In this document: positions 1-12,359 of the stretch, in pieces | How positions within the stretch are numbered: position 1 is the stretch's first letter | How the letters are laid out: each line of letters begins with the position of its first letter | DNA from: Amphiura filiformis | Taxonomy: Eukaryota; Echinodermata; Ophiuroidea; Amphilepidida; Amphiuridae | Length of the DNA stretch: 64,000 bases | Direction of reading: 5' to 3' | Assembly: GCF_039555335.1 (NCBI RefSeq) | Contig: NC_092631.1 | Location: 4,989,501-5,053,500 of the forward strand | Program-made: the position numbers and the translations under genes | The notes under the pieces: model-generated | What the model was told of the DNA's origin: nothing | The model's input: only the letters and a program-made list of their open reading frames with translations | Databases searched by the model: none

Positions 1-1590
1 TTGCGTTGCAGACATCGCGAGAGAACGATGCGTGTTGTGCGTGTCAATGCTATTTTTACGCACCGGCGATAACTAGGGCCACAAAATAAAGAAAACAATG
101 TTTGCTGAGCGCAAAAAAAAGTGGCCGCTTCTAATAATATTAAATGTACACACCAAATGCCAGCGTGCCTCCACTGATAACGGACCTGGACCCCATCCCC
201 AAAGTAGGCCTACGACAGTAGGGTCCAATAGATGGTATGACGTTATAGACTACCCACACAGAATCAGGGTATTTTTTTTTAACATTAGGCCTAAACAAGT
301 GTTGGTTAAATTGGTTAATTCGTTTTAATAATATTTTGGCCTAAATGTTGGGTAAGCACTATATTATAGGCCTATTAAAGGTTACGTTTGAAGAACGTTT
401 CATAATGAAACACACCACAACAAAATTAAAAACATGTTGTGAAAATGTTATTGCAGACATATATTATTTTGGCAACATTGTCCCAAATTAGAATATGTTT
501 TGCAGCATGTGTTCAATGTTTTTGATTGTTATTTTAAAAATGGTTTAAGCATTTTGTGTTATTGGGTCAAGACCTACCACGTGCACTGAATTCATAATGC
601 ATGCGATATAGACAACACCATCAAAACTATTCCGTTTCAAAAAAGGGTCATACATTAATCTATGATATCATAATTAGCCAAACGTTTTTCTACACCAAAA
701 AAGTTTTCCTCTTGGTAAACGGCACTAAGCATGCTAAGTAGGCCTATGCCTATAATAATTGTAGGCCTATTATAGTCAAACACTTCCGCCTATGGTGTCA
801 AACGCTTCGCTTTAACATGTTTAATAAAATAATCCTCTTTTTGGTCATTCGAGTCAGGAGAACATAAAGCTGAAAATTCCTCACTTTGTGTAACTTAATA
901 ACATCTTTGCAGAATGGCTGTCTTTCTTACACCTGTTTGTGACCAAAATACACCAAATTAGAATTAGGCTAAGAATTTTAAGGCTTGATTTATAAGTCTT
1001 TTAGTTGACATCATCATATTGTTCCTATTTAATATGGACACTTCTTAGCCTAAGAAGTATCTTAGGTAACTTTATTTTACAGTGAAAACTTTCCTGCGTA
1101 AACAGACAATTCCTTTTTGTGGCCATATCGTAAACGAGCGCTGATCCGCATCAGATCGCTTGTATACCAACGCAGCGTTAGTACGCACAAAAAATATCCA
1201 TGTACGCAATTAACTACGCATGGTGTCGCATGAAAAGTTAATTTTTACCTATTTTGGTCAATTTACGCGAAAACAAGGTCTGGTTTCCCCATTTTTTTTT
1301 GCGCGATTTTACAGAGCTTTTTGTTTTTCATAACATATATAAAATTAAAAAAATTTTGTCTCGACAATTTTTTTATACAACGCAAAAGGTGGTATATTTT
1401 GGGCAAATTGCTGATTTTGCCATTGAAGTGTACAGAGATTTTTGGAAATGTACACCTCTTTTAAAACGGCTGTAGCTCAAAAGTGAGGTCCGGCACCCCC
1501 TGTTTTTTTTCCTGATTTATTATCTACACATATTAATGTACAACATATGTCAATTTTTAAAAAATTGGTCGATAGGTTTAGTAACGACGG
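1..1590. other. Intergenic DNA, no gene seen
   Basis: AT-rich sequence with no convincing exon on either strand. Short open frames lack recognisable domains and end in homopolymer runs. The palindrome TAGGCCTA and its variants recur around 200-370 and 735-775, as elsewhere in the window. Confidence 0.5.
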
Positions 1591-1599
1591 TAAAACCTT

Positions 1600-2650
1600 A
1601 AGCTGTCTGTTATTTTGTTGGTGATTTGAAGTGGACTCAGTGCAGCAGTGCACTGAGCATCAAATAAAAAACAAACTAAGGTACTATTTACCCTTTACAA
1701 ATTGGTAACAATTCTGTGAATAAGTTGCATACTAAAGAAAGTTATTTGTAATGAAAAATATATATATTCAGTAGTAAATGTGTATTATGAATAGAACACA
1801 AGCACATTTATGTGTATAAAAAGTGAAAAATCTTTAGGCAACTTCTAAACATTATTAAACTTGAACAGAAAACAGCCAATGTAGCTCGTCACTAAGATCT
1901 ATAATCTGCACATAATAGTTAATTCTTCATTCTTATGAGTGTACTTGCACCATTTATTAGTAACCACATTTTTTAAAACCACTTTTGTATGAAATTCAGA
2001 CTGAGATTTGCCACGTTTACAGTACACTACTAACCACACCAGTTACAACTGATTTTAATCAGTTGTAACAGTTGTAACTTTTAAAAAAGCTATAAAAATA
2101 CATTGAAACATGCAACATGCTACTTATGTGCATCGGATACTGAGACATTTTCTTATTTTCGAAGCCCAAAGCTTTAGCTTTCTCAGCCTAAAGGGCTCAT
2201 ATTGAAATACCCTGCCACGCTTTCACACAGAAAGAAGGCAGGATTCCCCTCGCTAAGCGTGAGCCTCAGGAAAGCTCGGTCATAAAACGGATGGATTATA
2301 TGCATCAGTGATACACCCTGCCTTTTGAAGTGGTCTGGTGACAAGGATTATAATAAAAGTTTGTCAAAGACTGGCAATTTTATTGATTGTTGAATTAATT
2401 GAACTAATCGGCTCATCGCACAACCCAGGAAAGCGCACTCCTAATTTAAGTGGCTAATTGCAGTGTTATAATCACACAGGATTTTAACAAAAGATGGCTA
2501 GCACAGAAAAGCTGCAGGATGGCACACACCTTCCTGTGTAAGGGAATTTCAATATGAGCTCTAAGAATAATTGCATGGAGATTTGCAATATTAGAATTCT
2601 ACACAGCTATTTAACAAGAGCACCAATGGCGCTGTGGCACTACGCTTTTT
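1600..2650. repeat. Remnant copy of the GPCR-locus flanking block
   Basis: This segment matches DNA that flanks both receptor copies. It contains the 'guGGACT...CAGTGCACTG' box near 1640, the AACTTGAACAGAAAACAGCC stretch near 1860, and a tail near 2160-2560 that reappears at 26390-26510 and 30640-30720. It has no receptor coding sequence. It also carries the uninterrupted site GAGTGTAC at 1937-1944, which at 13348 is split by an 849-bp insertion. I infer an old partial duplicate of the receptor locus that lost, or never had, the gene. Confidence 0.6.
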
Positions 2651-2974
2651 TTGTGGGAAAGCAATTGTTCTTGGAGTCGAATCGCTAACAGGTTGGTAGG
2701 TCGGTCAATTTTTAAAACCTTCAGTTTGAAAAAATTCCCCACAAATATTCAATACGGTCCTTGAAACTCGATGCGGTGGTCAATCTACCTCCTCCGCATT
2801 ATTATTTCTTGCCGCATTACTATTAGTTGCAAAATCTGAAAATAATTCATTATTGTGCAAATTACTACTGAACCAGCAAGAATAATTTGTTCTGCAAAAT
2901 TTTAAAATCCCTTTTTTAGTATTTGAAGCTTTCAACAACTATAGAAAGCCTTGGCAACTATTAGAATTCATCTA

Positions 2975-4260
2975 AATTGACCTCAGACGACCCGAAATGA
3001 CCTCCCAAAAATTTTGCTCTAAATGGTGACCTCAGATGACCCCGAAATGACCTTCTAAAAATTTGACTTCAAATGTTGACTGTACCCACCAAGTTTCATG
3101 CCCATCGACAGTTTTAGTAATTTGACCTCAGGTGACCCCTGGCTGACTCCGAAATGAGCTTCCAAAATTCGGTTCTAAATGTTGACTGTACCCACCAAGT
3201 TTCATGCCCATACGACAGTTTTGCTAATTTGACTTCAGATGACCCCTGGATGACCTCTGGTGACCGTGACCCACTATCCAATACAAACTTGTTCTGTGCG
3301 ACCCTACAAAATTAGGCTCCAAATGTTGGCCGTGCCCACCAATGCCCATACAACATTTTTAGCAATTTTACCTCAGATGACCCCTGGGTGACACCGGTTG
3401 ACCCTGAAATGACCTTCCAAAATTTGACTCCAAATGTTGACTGTACCCACCAAGTTTCATGCCCATATGACAGTTTTTGCTAATTTGACCTCAGATGACC
3501 CTGGATGACCTCAGGTGACCTTGACCCACTAACCAATACAAACTTGTTCTGCCTGGGGTCAAGATGCACCCACCAAGTTCGAGGAACATGCGACCCCACA
3601 AAATTTGGCTCCAAATGTTGACTGTATCCAGTTTCATGTTCATACAACAGTTTTTAGTAATATGACCTCAGATGACCCTGGGTGACCCCAAAATGACCTT
3701 CCCAAAATGTTGATTCCAAATGTTGACTGTACCCACCAAGTTTCATGTCCATACGACAGTTTTTACTAATTTGACCTCAGGTGACCCCGGATGACCTCAA
3801 AATGACCTTCCCAAAATTTGACTCCAAATGTTGACTGTACCCACCTAGTTTCATGCCCATACGACAGTTTTTACTAATTTGACCTCAGATGACCCCTGGT
3901 GACCCCAAAATGACCTTCCAAAAATTTGGCTGTAAATGTTGACTGTACCCACGAAGTTTCATGCCCATCCGACAATTTTTAGTATCTTCCCAAAATTTGA
4001 CTTTAAATGTTGACTGTACCCACCAAGTTTCATGCCCATACGAGTTTTTAGTAATTTGACCTCAGATGACCCCTGGGTGACCCCGGATAACCTTCCCGAA
4101 ATTTGACTCCAAATGTTGACTGTACCCACGGTTTCATGCCCCTACAACAGTTTTTGCAAATTTGACCTCAGATGACCCCTGGATGACCTCAGGTGACCTT
4201 GACCCACTAACCAATACAAACTTATGCTGGGGTCAAGATGCACCTAGTACCAGGATCTAT
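2975..4260. repeat. Degenerate minisatellite rich in TGACC half-sites
   Basis: About ten imperfect units of roughly 100-130 bp. Each contains 'CAAATGTTGACTGTACCCAC', 'AAGTTTCATGCCCATACGAC' and runs of TGACCTCAGATGACCCC. Units differ by indels, so the array is old. TGACCT/TGACCC hexamers recur at short spacings; these are half-sites of the kind bound by nuclear receptors, but no function is shown. A stray unit end appears near 4562-4600. Confidence 0.8.
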
Positions 4261-4908
4261 ACGATGATTTTGTTTTTGGGTGGATCACCGCGCCGCATAG
4301 GCATTTTACACATAAAATACACATAACCCACACACAACGCAATTGAATAACAGACCGGTACTGCACAGTGCCGCTGGTTACCAGTTGTTCTCATTTATGT
4401 AATCAGCAATTGGAGCCTACAAAATGTGGTGCATTTATAGTGTACGGTACTATTATGTGATATCGGGAATTGACACAAATTTTACGGTAACAAAATCAGT
4501 CATACCCAGAAAGGATAAAATTCGAATTGAGAAAATATTGTATGTGTGACTTGTACTAAAGATGCATCCACCCACCAAGTTTGAGGAACATGCTTCCCCT
4601 ACTATGCTAGTGCTCTGACGATAACACTCCGATCGCCATGCAATCTAAGTTTTGTAGGCCAGTGGGACAACGGAATCACTACGTGAACGAGCTACTACTA
4701 CACTAGTCTCTGAGAGAAGAGGCAGACACAGACAAACAAACAGATTCTAGTGAATTAAATAGTGATGATCAGTTGTAGCAGCTACAAATTTCGAACGTTT
4801 GTCAGGGGTCAAACCCCTCCATTTATATTTCCCCACACTTTTAGACAGACACCCTTTTATCAAAAATTGAACCCCCACCCTTATGCAGTGTTTGTGACCA
4901 AAGCTTAC

Positions 4909-5400
4909 AGCATTACTTTATCAAATTCGGAAGACTGAACATCGGCGCTATCGCCGTTTTATACAGTCACTTCCGGGTCCATTTATCACTATCTGCGCCA
5001 TCAATCCATTTCAGAATCCAAATTGATGCAGAATTTATCCTCATCTATCAAACACTCATGATTTTCTTATTCATCTGAAACATTTGCGACATAATATTGG
5101 CAAAACTGCAATCATCTTTCGAAAAGATACGACTTTAGATTGTTTACAGCATTACTTTATCAAATTCGGAAGACTGAACATCGGCGTTTCATACAGTCAC
5201 TTCCGGGTCCATTTTATCATTATCTGCGCCCAAATCTGCGCCATCAATCCATTTCAGAATCCGAATTGATGCAGAATTTATCCTCATCTATCAAACACTC
5301 ATGATTTTCTTATTCATCTGAAACATTTGCGACATATTAAATGTTGGCAAAACTGCATCACTGCAACTGCATCGAAAAGATACGACTTTAGATTGTTTAT
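4909..5400. repeat. Two-copy tandem duplication, about 240-bp unit
   Basis: The block starting CAGCATTACTTTATCAAATT at 4909 is repeated from 5149, with the same order of internal segments and near-identical sequence. The second copy has small insertions near 5225-5235 and 5335-5365. No coding potential is evident. Confidence 0.8.
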
Positions 5401-5919
5401 CATAAAGTAACACATGGGCAAATGGGCAAAAGGCTGAGATACCTGTGAGATCCTGAATACATGAATACGTCAGTCTATACTCTCTACACGGCCGCTGTGG
5501 TTCGGATCGCTCCACTTCTAGTGTGAGCGAGCGGGCCAAAGCGGCTGATGTAGAGACTGAAAATTATATTCATTCATAAAACTCACGGCGCGTCGATTCT
5601 ACTACAGGTGACGTCGTATGAATTGAAAACATCAGCAAATTAATTTTTGACATTTTCTTTCCAGATTTATGAAGAAAATATGAATGTTTTCAACAGATCA
5701 TCAAATTACTTTATTATATTTTTTTTTCAATTGGTAGCGTTACCCCTACGCTTTATAATTATATATTGCTCACACGCTTTTTAGAAACCCACCCTATATT
5801 CCGCAAAATTGTAATTTTTACAGATTTTCAGAATTCCCAACCCACGCTGTAGAAAGCGTGCCAGACAAACAATGATAATGAATAGCCAGATGTGACCTTC
5901 GCTGTCGAGACGTTGTTTT
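5401..5919. other. Intergenic DNA, nothing recognised
   Basis: No repeat family, RNA gene or exon could be identified. An 82-codon minus-strand frame at 5291-5539 overlaps the preceding duplication and has no recognisable domain. Confidence 0.4.
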
Positions 5920-6079
5920 CAGGGTTGTCAAACCCGCGATTTGGTAACCCAATTAGGCGACTTTTGAAGATTTTCCCAGGACAATTTCCTGCCCCATAGA
6001 ATACAAAGGGTAAAGAAAAAATTGGGCGACTTTTCGATTATTTGACCTGCGATTCGGGCTGAATTTTTTGGCAACCCTG
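5920..6079. mobile_element. hAT-like MITE, CAGGGTTGYCAAA family, short copy
   Basis: A 160-bp element with terminal inverted repeats CAGGGTTGTCAAA and TTTTGGCAACCCTG. The flanking 8-mers GTTGTTTT and GTTATTTA look like a decayed 8-bp target duplication, as expected for the hAT superfamily. It is the short form of the elements at 9114 and 24256, which carry an extra internal duplication. It has no transposase and so is non-autonomous. Confidence 0.7.
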
Positions 6080-6640
6080 GTTATTTAGCGTTCATTTAAT
6101 TAAATTACTACGCCGCTGGTCTCTAAATATTTTGAAGTGTTGTCCCATGGTAACAACACTCCCGAGCACTCAATAACCAATCTGGACAAAGGAATCATCC
6201 AATCACGTTTCTATCCATGTGAGATCACCGCAAAATTCATGATAAAAGGTCACTTTCCCAAAGAAAAATAGTGCAATCCGTCAATTCCCGCCATGATCTC
6301 ACAACTTAAATTACTCAGACCAAAATAATCTCTAGCGCATACAGGGAACCAAGCAAAACGATAGAAATGACTTGTTTCTCATGACGACTTTTGACTTTTC
6401 TCACTTCAAAATAAGTACTTAACCCACCCCAAGTTCACTTCTAAAGGAGTGCAATCGATTGCTAAATAACTAAGCAAACCTTGGAATGTAATTTCAAAGC
6501 CAAATATCATTAACAAAAGAAACCTTAGCATAAAAAGCAAGAACGCAAGTGGCCAAAATTTGTAGCAAAAATACAGTCCTCACTGACTACAATGACTAAG
6601 GCTCACTAGCTCCGCTAAGAGCCAAAAATTGAGTTCTGTA
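6080..6640. other. Intergenic DNA, nothing recognised
   Basis: No supported gene or repeat boundary. Similarity to the second receptor segment becomes clear only after about 6720. Confidence 0.35.
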
Positions 6641-7414
6641 TAAGATGTTGCAAGCTGCAGATTGTTATTGAAATACAATGTAAAAATCCAATATGGCAAC
6701 ACTTATTACTATTGTGAGATCGTGGTATACCGAAAAGAAAAACAGCAAAATTAAGACCGCTAATTGGCAATGGGCAAGTAAATAAATGAATTGATGAAAA
6801 TATCAGTGACAGATTTTGCTTGGGCCTTTTGCTAAATGGACATTAAAAATAGCCTATATTTTAGGTGGAGAAATCAGCTTAATTTGGCAATTATGTTTGA
6901 TATCCCCATTTTCTGTGTTTTCTGTTTCTACTCAATTCTATGATTTTCCATCAAACTTGCCACTATAATCAAGATAATGTAAAGTTAAACTGATCTATAA
7001 TGGACAATGTATTTAGTAGTATCTAGTAAATGTATGCATACTCTCCACATTATATATGAAATGTCAGAATGACTTGAATGTTGTACCTTTTAGCAGTTCT
7101 GTTATTTTGTTGGTGATTTGAAGTGGACTGTGCAGCAGTGCACTGAGCACCAAACAATGAAACAACCTTCAGGGAATTATTTATCCTTTGCAAAATGGTA
7201 AAAATTCTGTTAAAAAAAGTGAATATGTTGCATACTAAAGAAAGTGATTTGTAATAAAAATATATCTATTAAGTAGTATAATATAACAAAAGCACATACA
7301 TGTATGGTAATATGTATTTTCAATGTCAAAGTTATTTAAATCTTCAGTAAACTTCTAGAACAGTCAATGTAGTTTGTCACTAAGAAGATGTACTATTTAA
7401 CCATAGATGAAGCA

Positions 7415-7422
7415 CTTGTAAG
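7415..7422. other. Empty target site of the 21.4-kb hAT element
   Basis: CTTGTAAG occurs once here, in sequence otherwise matching 21400-21760, where the same 8-mer is duplicated on both sides of a 286-bp element. The same uninterrupted context also appears near 30470-30480. Confidence 0.9.
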
Positions 7423-8089
7423 TAAATCAAATAAATCACATGTTTTCAATTTCCATCAACATGGTCTATGTTTACCGTAGCAAGCCCGGTTTTCTGCGGC
7501 ACTCGAACGCCAGCAGATTGAACATGTTGGTCATTGCCATGTACATAAACCAAAAGGGGTGCAACATTTGAACCGGTACCCTCTATAGGTTTTTGTTTCA
7601 AGGGTCTTTCTTGGTTTCTGGTTAAAAATTGATTGGAAAAATCAGAAATGTGAGGAATGAGCAACTTACGGGTCGTTTAGAGCTAAAATATTATATCAAG
7701 GGTCTTTCAGATCTCTGTTTTGGTCAAATTCAGGGGTCTTTGGGAGCTGCGCTGTCCAAAACCAAGGGTCTTTCCGTAGGAGCATAACCTGTATGGTCAT
7801 TTGTGTTAAGTACCCCCCTGGCGCTCAACAGCTCTCAACTTGAGACGAGATAGACAATACTCAACATTTTTTAATTTGGCCCGTTACACAGGCACCAGTC
7901 GCTGTGGTTTAAAAAAATATTTGGTCTTTGAACTTGAGTCCCAGTTCAACTCGTATCATGAAATATAAATATAAAGGTCCAGACCCTGATCCCCCCTGAA
8001 AAACATGCCATACCCGGTTGAGCACAAGGCTGCAAAAATATCTTGCCAGCCCACCCCCCAAACCATTATAAATTTGTTTAAGTTACGGG

Positions 8090-8740
8090 ATCTGGAATGA
8101 GCGTTTTGAGCGCTTCAACAGTATTTTTTGTGGGACATGAGAGCACATCAGACATATCGAATTGCATTCTGAATACGCAGAATGTCTTTCTGATACCAAA
8201 TAATTTTCATTTTTGAAATTCACGATATAATACAAATTTTATGACAAATTATTAAAATTTGATATTTTTCACATTTTGGATTTATAACAATCCTCAAAGT
8301 AAATTTTATAAATCTAATGATATATTCTTAAAGTGTATGTAGCTGGGAGGAAAAGCCGACGATCAATTGAAAATTTTGACCTTTCATATTGAAGATATGG
8401 ATTTTTTCCCCAAAATACCTAATTTTTTTTTGTTTTGGAAAAAAATCCATATATTCAATATGAAAGTTAAAATTTTCAATTGATTATTGTCTTTTCATCC
8501 CGCGTACATACACTTCAAATATAAATTATCAGATTTATAAAGTTTACTTGAGTACTGTTAAATATCAAAATATCAATTTTTAATGATTTGCCATAAAATG
8601 TGTATAACACTGCATAATTTCAAAATTCAAAATTATTTGATATCAGAAGGACATTCTTCGTATTCAGAATCCAATTCGATATGTCTGATGTGCTCTAATG
8701 TCCCACAATAAATACTGTCCAAACGTTCATACCCCACCCC
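8090..8740. repeat. Long imperfect palindrome (foldback element), copy 1
   Basis: The left arm (TGTGGGACATGAGAGCACATC near 8140) and the right arm (its complement near 8685-8705) pair over roughly 300 bp. The turn is near 8415, inside T/A-rich sequence. No transposase is present. The element is shared with 23200-23880 and so predates the segmental duplication. Confidence 0.8.
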
Positions 8741-9113
8741 TTAATTGAAAACCTAATTTTGCTAAGTTTGGGTAAACTTGTATGTAATGTTTGTATTGCG
8801 AAAAATTAAACGTCTTATACAAGTTAAACTTGCACAAGTTTAAGTTGAACTCTTTGCATGAAGTATATCCGAGCAGTGAATAACCGTTTGACCAATGTTA
8901 ACTAAAAATAAATATATCATTTCCTTTTTGAAGTTTTGTCAATTTTGATGCAGTTGGTAATTGAACGATGAAATTGGATTCAAGTTTTTTTTTGAGATTG
9001 GAATAATAATCAATAATAATAATAGTACTATTGATGTTTTACACTCGGATGTACGTAGAGTCACTTGCCTGTATCATGGGATAAAGCTATAACTATGTTT
9101 ATACGATACCGGC

Positions 9114-9359
9114 CAGGGTTGCCAAACCCACAAATTGGTAGCCCAATTGGGCTACTTTTGAAGATTTTCCCTGCGACTTTGGACAATTTCCTGTCCCATA
9201 GAAACCAATGGTTAAGAAAAAAATTGGGTGACTTTTCAACATTGGCTCCCGCAACTTCAGATAGTTTCCCGCTCCATAGAAACCAATGGTTAAGAGAAAA
9301 ATTGGCGACTTTTCGATTATTTGACCCGCGATTCGGGCTGACACTTTTTGGCAACCCTG
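9114..9359. mobile_element. hAT-like MITE, CAGGGTTGCCAAA family, copy 1
   Basis: A 246-bp element with terminal repeats CAGGGTTGCCAAA / TTTTGGCAACCCTG. The flanks ATACCGGC and ATAACAGC are a plausible decayed 8-bp target duplication. The interior repeats a GCGACTTT...CCCATAGAAACCAATGGTTAAG unit, so open frames on both strands here are repeat shadows, not genes. Copy 2 at 24256 has the same length and flanks. Confidence 0.75.
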
Positions 9360-10453
9360 ATAACAGCATTTTATCTTTGAGCCAATCACTGAGCCGCAGG
9401 GAATCTTTACAATCTTTTCTTATCTTCAGACGTATAATATAATGTCACCTATATTTTGGGTGTGTCCATTCATTTGCATATTATAGTCTCAGTTTTTATT
9501 ACACCACATTCACATTGACCAATCAGCGAGATACATGTACACAATGTAAAGGAGGTAAAATAATGCATTTCTACTATTATAATTATTCATTACCTTTTAT
9601 ATACATAACAATGTATATTGTGAGGCACAGACATAAAAAACTTATAACATGAGACACAGAACTTACAAATTCTCTTTGAGTTGACAAATTTCAAAAATTT
9701 GTAAAACTTGTGGGGACTTAAGAGATCAGAGAAGAGAAAATTGAATTATGAATGGTTTATAAGTTTCAGTGAGCAATGACATGTACAGTAATTATACAGA
9801 CATTTACATGAGGCGTATGAATAAATTTATGGTTTCCACTTTGAGATCATGCCAGAAAGGTTTTTTTGGTGTGAACAATTAAAAGTTTTTGCATTTAGTA
9901 CCACATTTTAAGATTTAAGATCCCAGGGAAAACCTACCAGAAGTTTTTTCGTAAATATTTTTGTATGTGCAGATGTGTGATTATGTAAAAATAAAATAAT
10001 CTGAATATACAAATTTGTATTTCCAAATAGGCTCTGAATTCAAGGCTATGGTGAACTTGGCTGAAAATGTGTAAAATTGGATGCACTATTTAGAAATTTG
10101 AATGCGTACATGTATTGAATGAAATAAATTGCACATTCGCTAAATTGAAATCGAGAATGTAAGTGTTCATTCAATTCTGTGTGAAAATGAATGACACTTA
10201 CACTTAAACTGAACGACTTAAGCTTGAAATTGGACTGGAAAACCTGTATTTGCTCCATTAAGTGCCCAGGGCGCTTTACAAAGTCATTTTGGGTGGGGCT
10301 GTAAGGGCTGTTTATTAGAGACAAATTTACGTTATAATAGGGTCCCCAGACGTTCTAGTAGCTTTTCTGATGCAGTAAATGTATTGCAAGTTTACACAGA
10401 ACTTCAAGTCCTCAAGCTATTTCACTGTATCAACTTCCATCAGTCACTTCAAC

Positions 10454-10703
10454 ATTAATTCTCTTCACGCGGGTGTCGACTGCAGACGACATGTTTCAAA
10501 ACTTTTTTTAAAATTCAAAAATTTCAGAAATGTAAATGTTCATGACCATATTTGGAATCAGCATGGAAAATGCATTAAAATGAGTACAAACAAGCCTAAT
10601 ATTGGTTCAGTAGTTCTGAAGATAGCTCTTGATATTTTGAGAAAATATTTCAAAACTGGGACTTTTTATGTTGAAGCCTTTTGCTAGCACGCAGAGCATT
10701 AAT
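10454..10703. mobile_element. Short element with ATTAATNCTCT termini, only in copy 1
   Basis: About 250 bp present here and absent at the matching place in copy 2 (near 26770). The ends read ATTAATTCTCTTCACGCG and, inverted, ATTAATGCTCTGCGTGC. The interior has TGTCGACTGCAGACGACA. I infer insertion in copy 1 after the duplication. The 102-codon frame inside it is not treated as a gene. Confidence 0.6.
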
Positions 10704-11223
10704 GGTACCCTTTAGCAAATTGAAAATACCCTGGGTGGGCGCTTATTTGGGTATGGGTGCTTATTGGAATGAATACGGTATTCATTGAACCCAAAATACA
10801 TCATACATACAACTATAAATCACTCAAATTCTTGCTGTCAGATCACGCTCAAACCAGTGAATATAGATATAATTATTCTATTGATGAACTGACTTCACAT
10901 CACTTTACATCATTGGGTGGTGTAATCATCAGCATCTAGCTGCCTTGATCTGGTGTTTAGGAAAAAATATTTTCATAGGTACTGCTTGTTGAGTTGCTGT
11001 GTCCATATTTGGTAAAGAAATTGCAGATTGAAGCTAGTATCAACATATCCAGTGCACTCAAATTTTGCATTTTTAACTGTAGAATTGAACTGAGTACTGT
11101 ATGGACTTAAAACAAACCTGTGATGTGACCACTTATGTCAAATCAACAATATTACAACTGTTGAAATACTAATCGCAACTTTTTTTTTGATAGTGAAAGA
11201 CAGCTAGTTGATGACATTTCATC

Positions 11224-12328
11224 ATGGATGCTGTTCAAAATACTAACACTTGCTTGGGAGCAGATAATATCATCAATGTAACTGATCCAGCTTTAGCAAT
11301 GGAAAGGATTTTCTCTGTTTCAGATGTAGCTACCTACATACTTGCAATCCCTATCATTTGTGCCTTTGGCATATTTGGAAATGCTACCTTCTTGATATCG
11401 GTCTTGACAATTCCACAAATGAAGAGTAGCTTGACTGCTTTTATGAGCAACTTAGCCATCACAGATATTTTATTTCTAGCATGGTTATGTATGTGGAGCA
11501 GTTTGGATTATTGGACCACGGATGTAATCCATGATTATCTGCATAGTTCAAATATAGATTGTTATTTTCGTGTTATATCTGTGGGCCTACCCTACTACGT
11601 GTCATTGGCATTTCTCACAATGATTTCTGCGGAGAGATACCTCGCAATTTGCGCACCAATTAAACATTTCCTGATGAAGGGGAAGGCGTACAATGAAGAT
11701 GATAATTGCAGCATGGTTGATTGGTTCAGCACTGAGTGTAGTACAAGCACCTGGATCTAAACTGCATCCAACCTGTTTCATTTGGCCTTCAGAAGAAGCA
11801 TTCTCACACCTACCTGTTAATGTTGCATTTTGTGAAACAGACATTGTATTTCCACAACTAATGCAGATTTGTTTATTTTTAGTTAGTGTTTCGATCAACT
11901 GCATTATTTCAAGTAAAATTATCTCAGTTATGAGGAACCGAAAACTTACAAACAATAGTGAACAAATGCAGTCAGCTCAGAATCAAGTTACTCGTACATT
12001 GGTTCTCAACAACACACTCTTTTTCCTCTGTCAATTGCCACATCGATTTAGATTCCTGGATGAAATACTTGAAGATGTGACTAACATTGGCTTTCTAAAC
12101 ACAAGACAACACCAAACAGCTTTTATCATAGGGTATCTTTTTCTTCTGCTGAACTCCTGTATCAACCCAATCCTGTATGTCTGTTGCTGTCAAAAATTTC
12201 GTCATGCAATGCGTGATACTCTAAAAAATCTTGGCTGTCGTTGCTTATCTTCTCACAGTCCCCGTGGAATTGAGACTGGCATTAGTGCAATAACTGGACC
12301 ACACCAAGATAACAGAAATCCTAATTGA
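11224..12328 (+). pseudogene. Rhodopsin-family GPCR, frameshifted copy
   Basis: Sister of the intact receptor at 27208. The first frame covers the N-terminus (N-glycosylation motif NVT), transmembrane helices 1-3 and the start of loop 2, with ERY after helix 3. A run of 4 Gs at 11679-11682 replaces 6 Gs in the sister gene; this 2-nt loss sends the frame to a stop at 11758-11760. The rest of the receptor (helix 4 to the C-tail, including NPILY and a Cys-rich tail) continues in another frame to 12328. The N-terminal half differs from the sister at only about four residues, whereas helices 5-6 and the last extracellular loop differ heavily. It is either a recent pseudogene or an intact gene with a homopolymer sequencing error; the sequence cannot distinguish these. 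A 110-bp segment (11114-11223) just before the ATG is missing from the sister. Confidence 0.85.
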
Positions 12329-12359
12329 ATGTGAAATAAGTTACTGCAACTGCCAGATA

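Noticed and set aside
9061..9442. Open frames of about 100-125 codons on both strands, mirrored at 24198-24584
   Set aside because: They lie inside a 246-bp inverted-repeat MITE and its flanks; the internal repeat keeps several frames open by chance.
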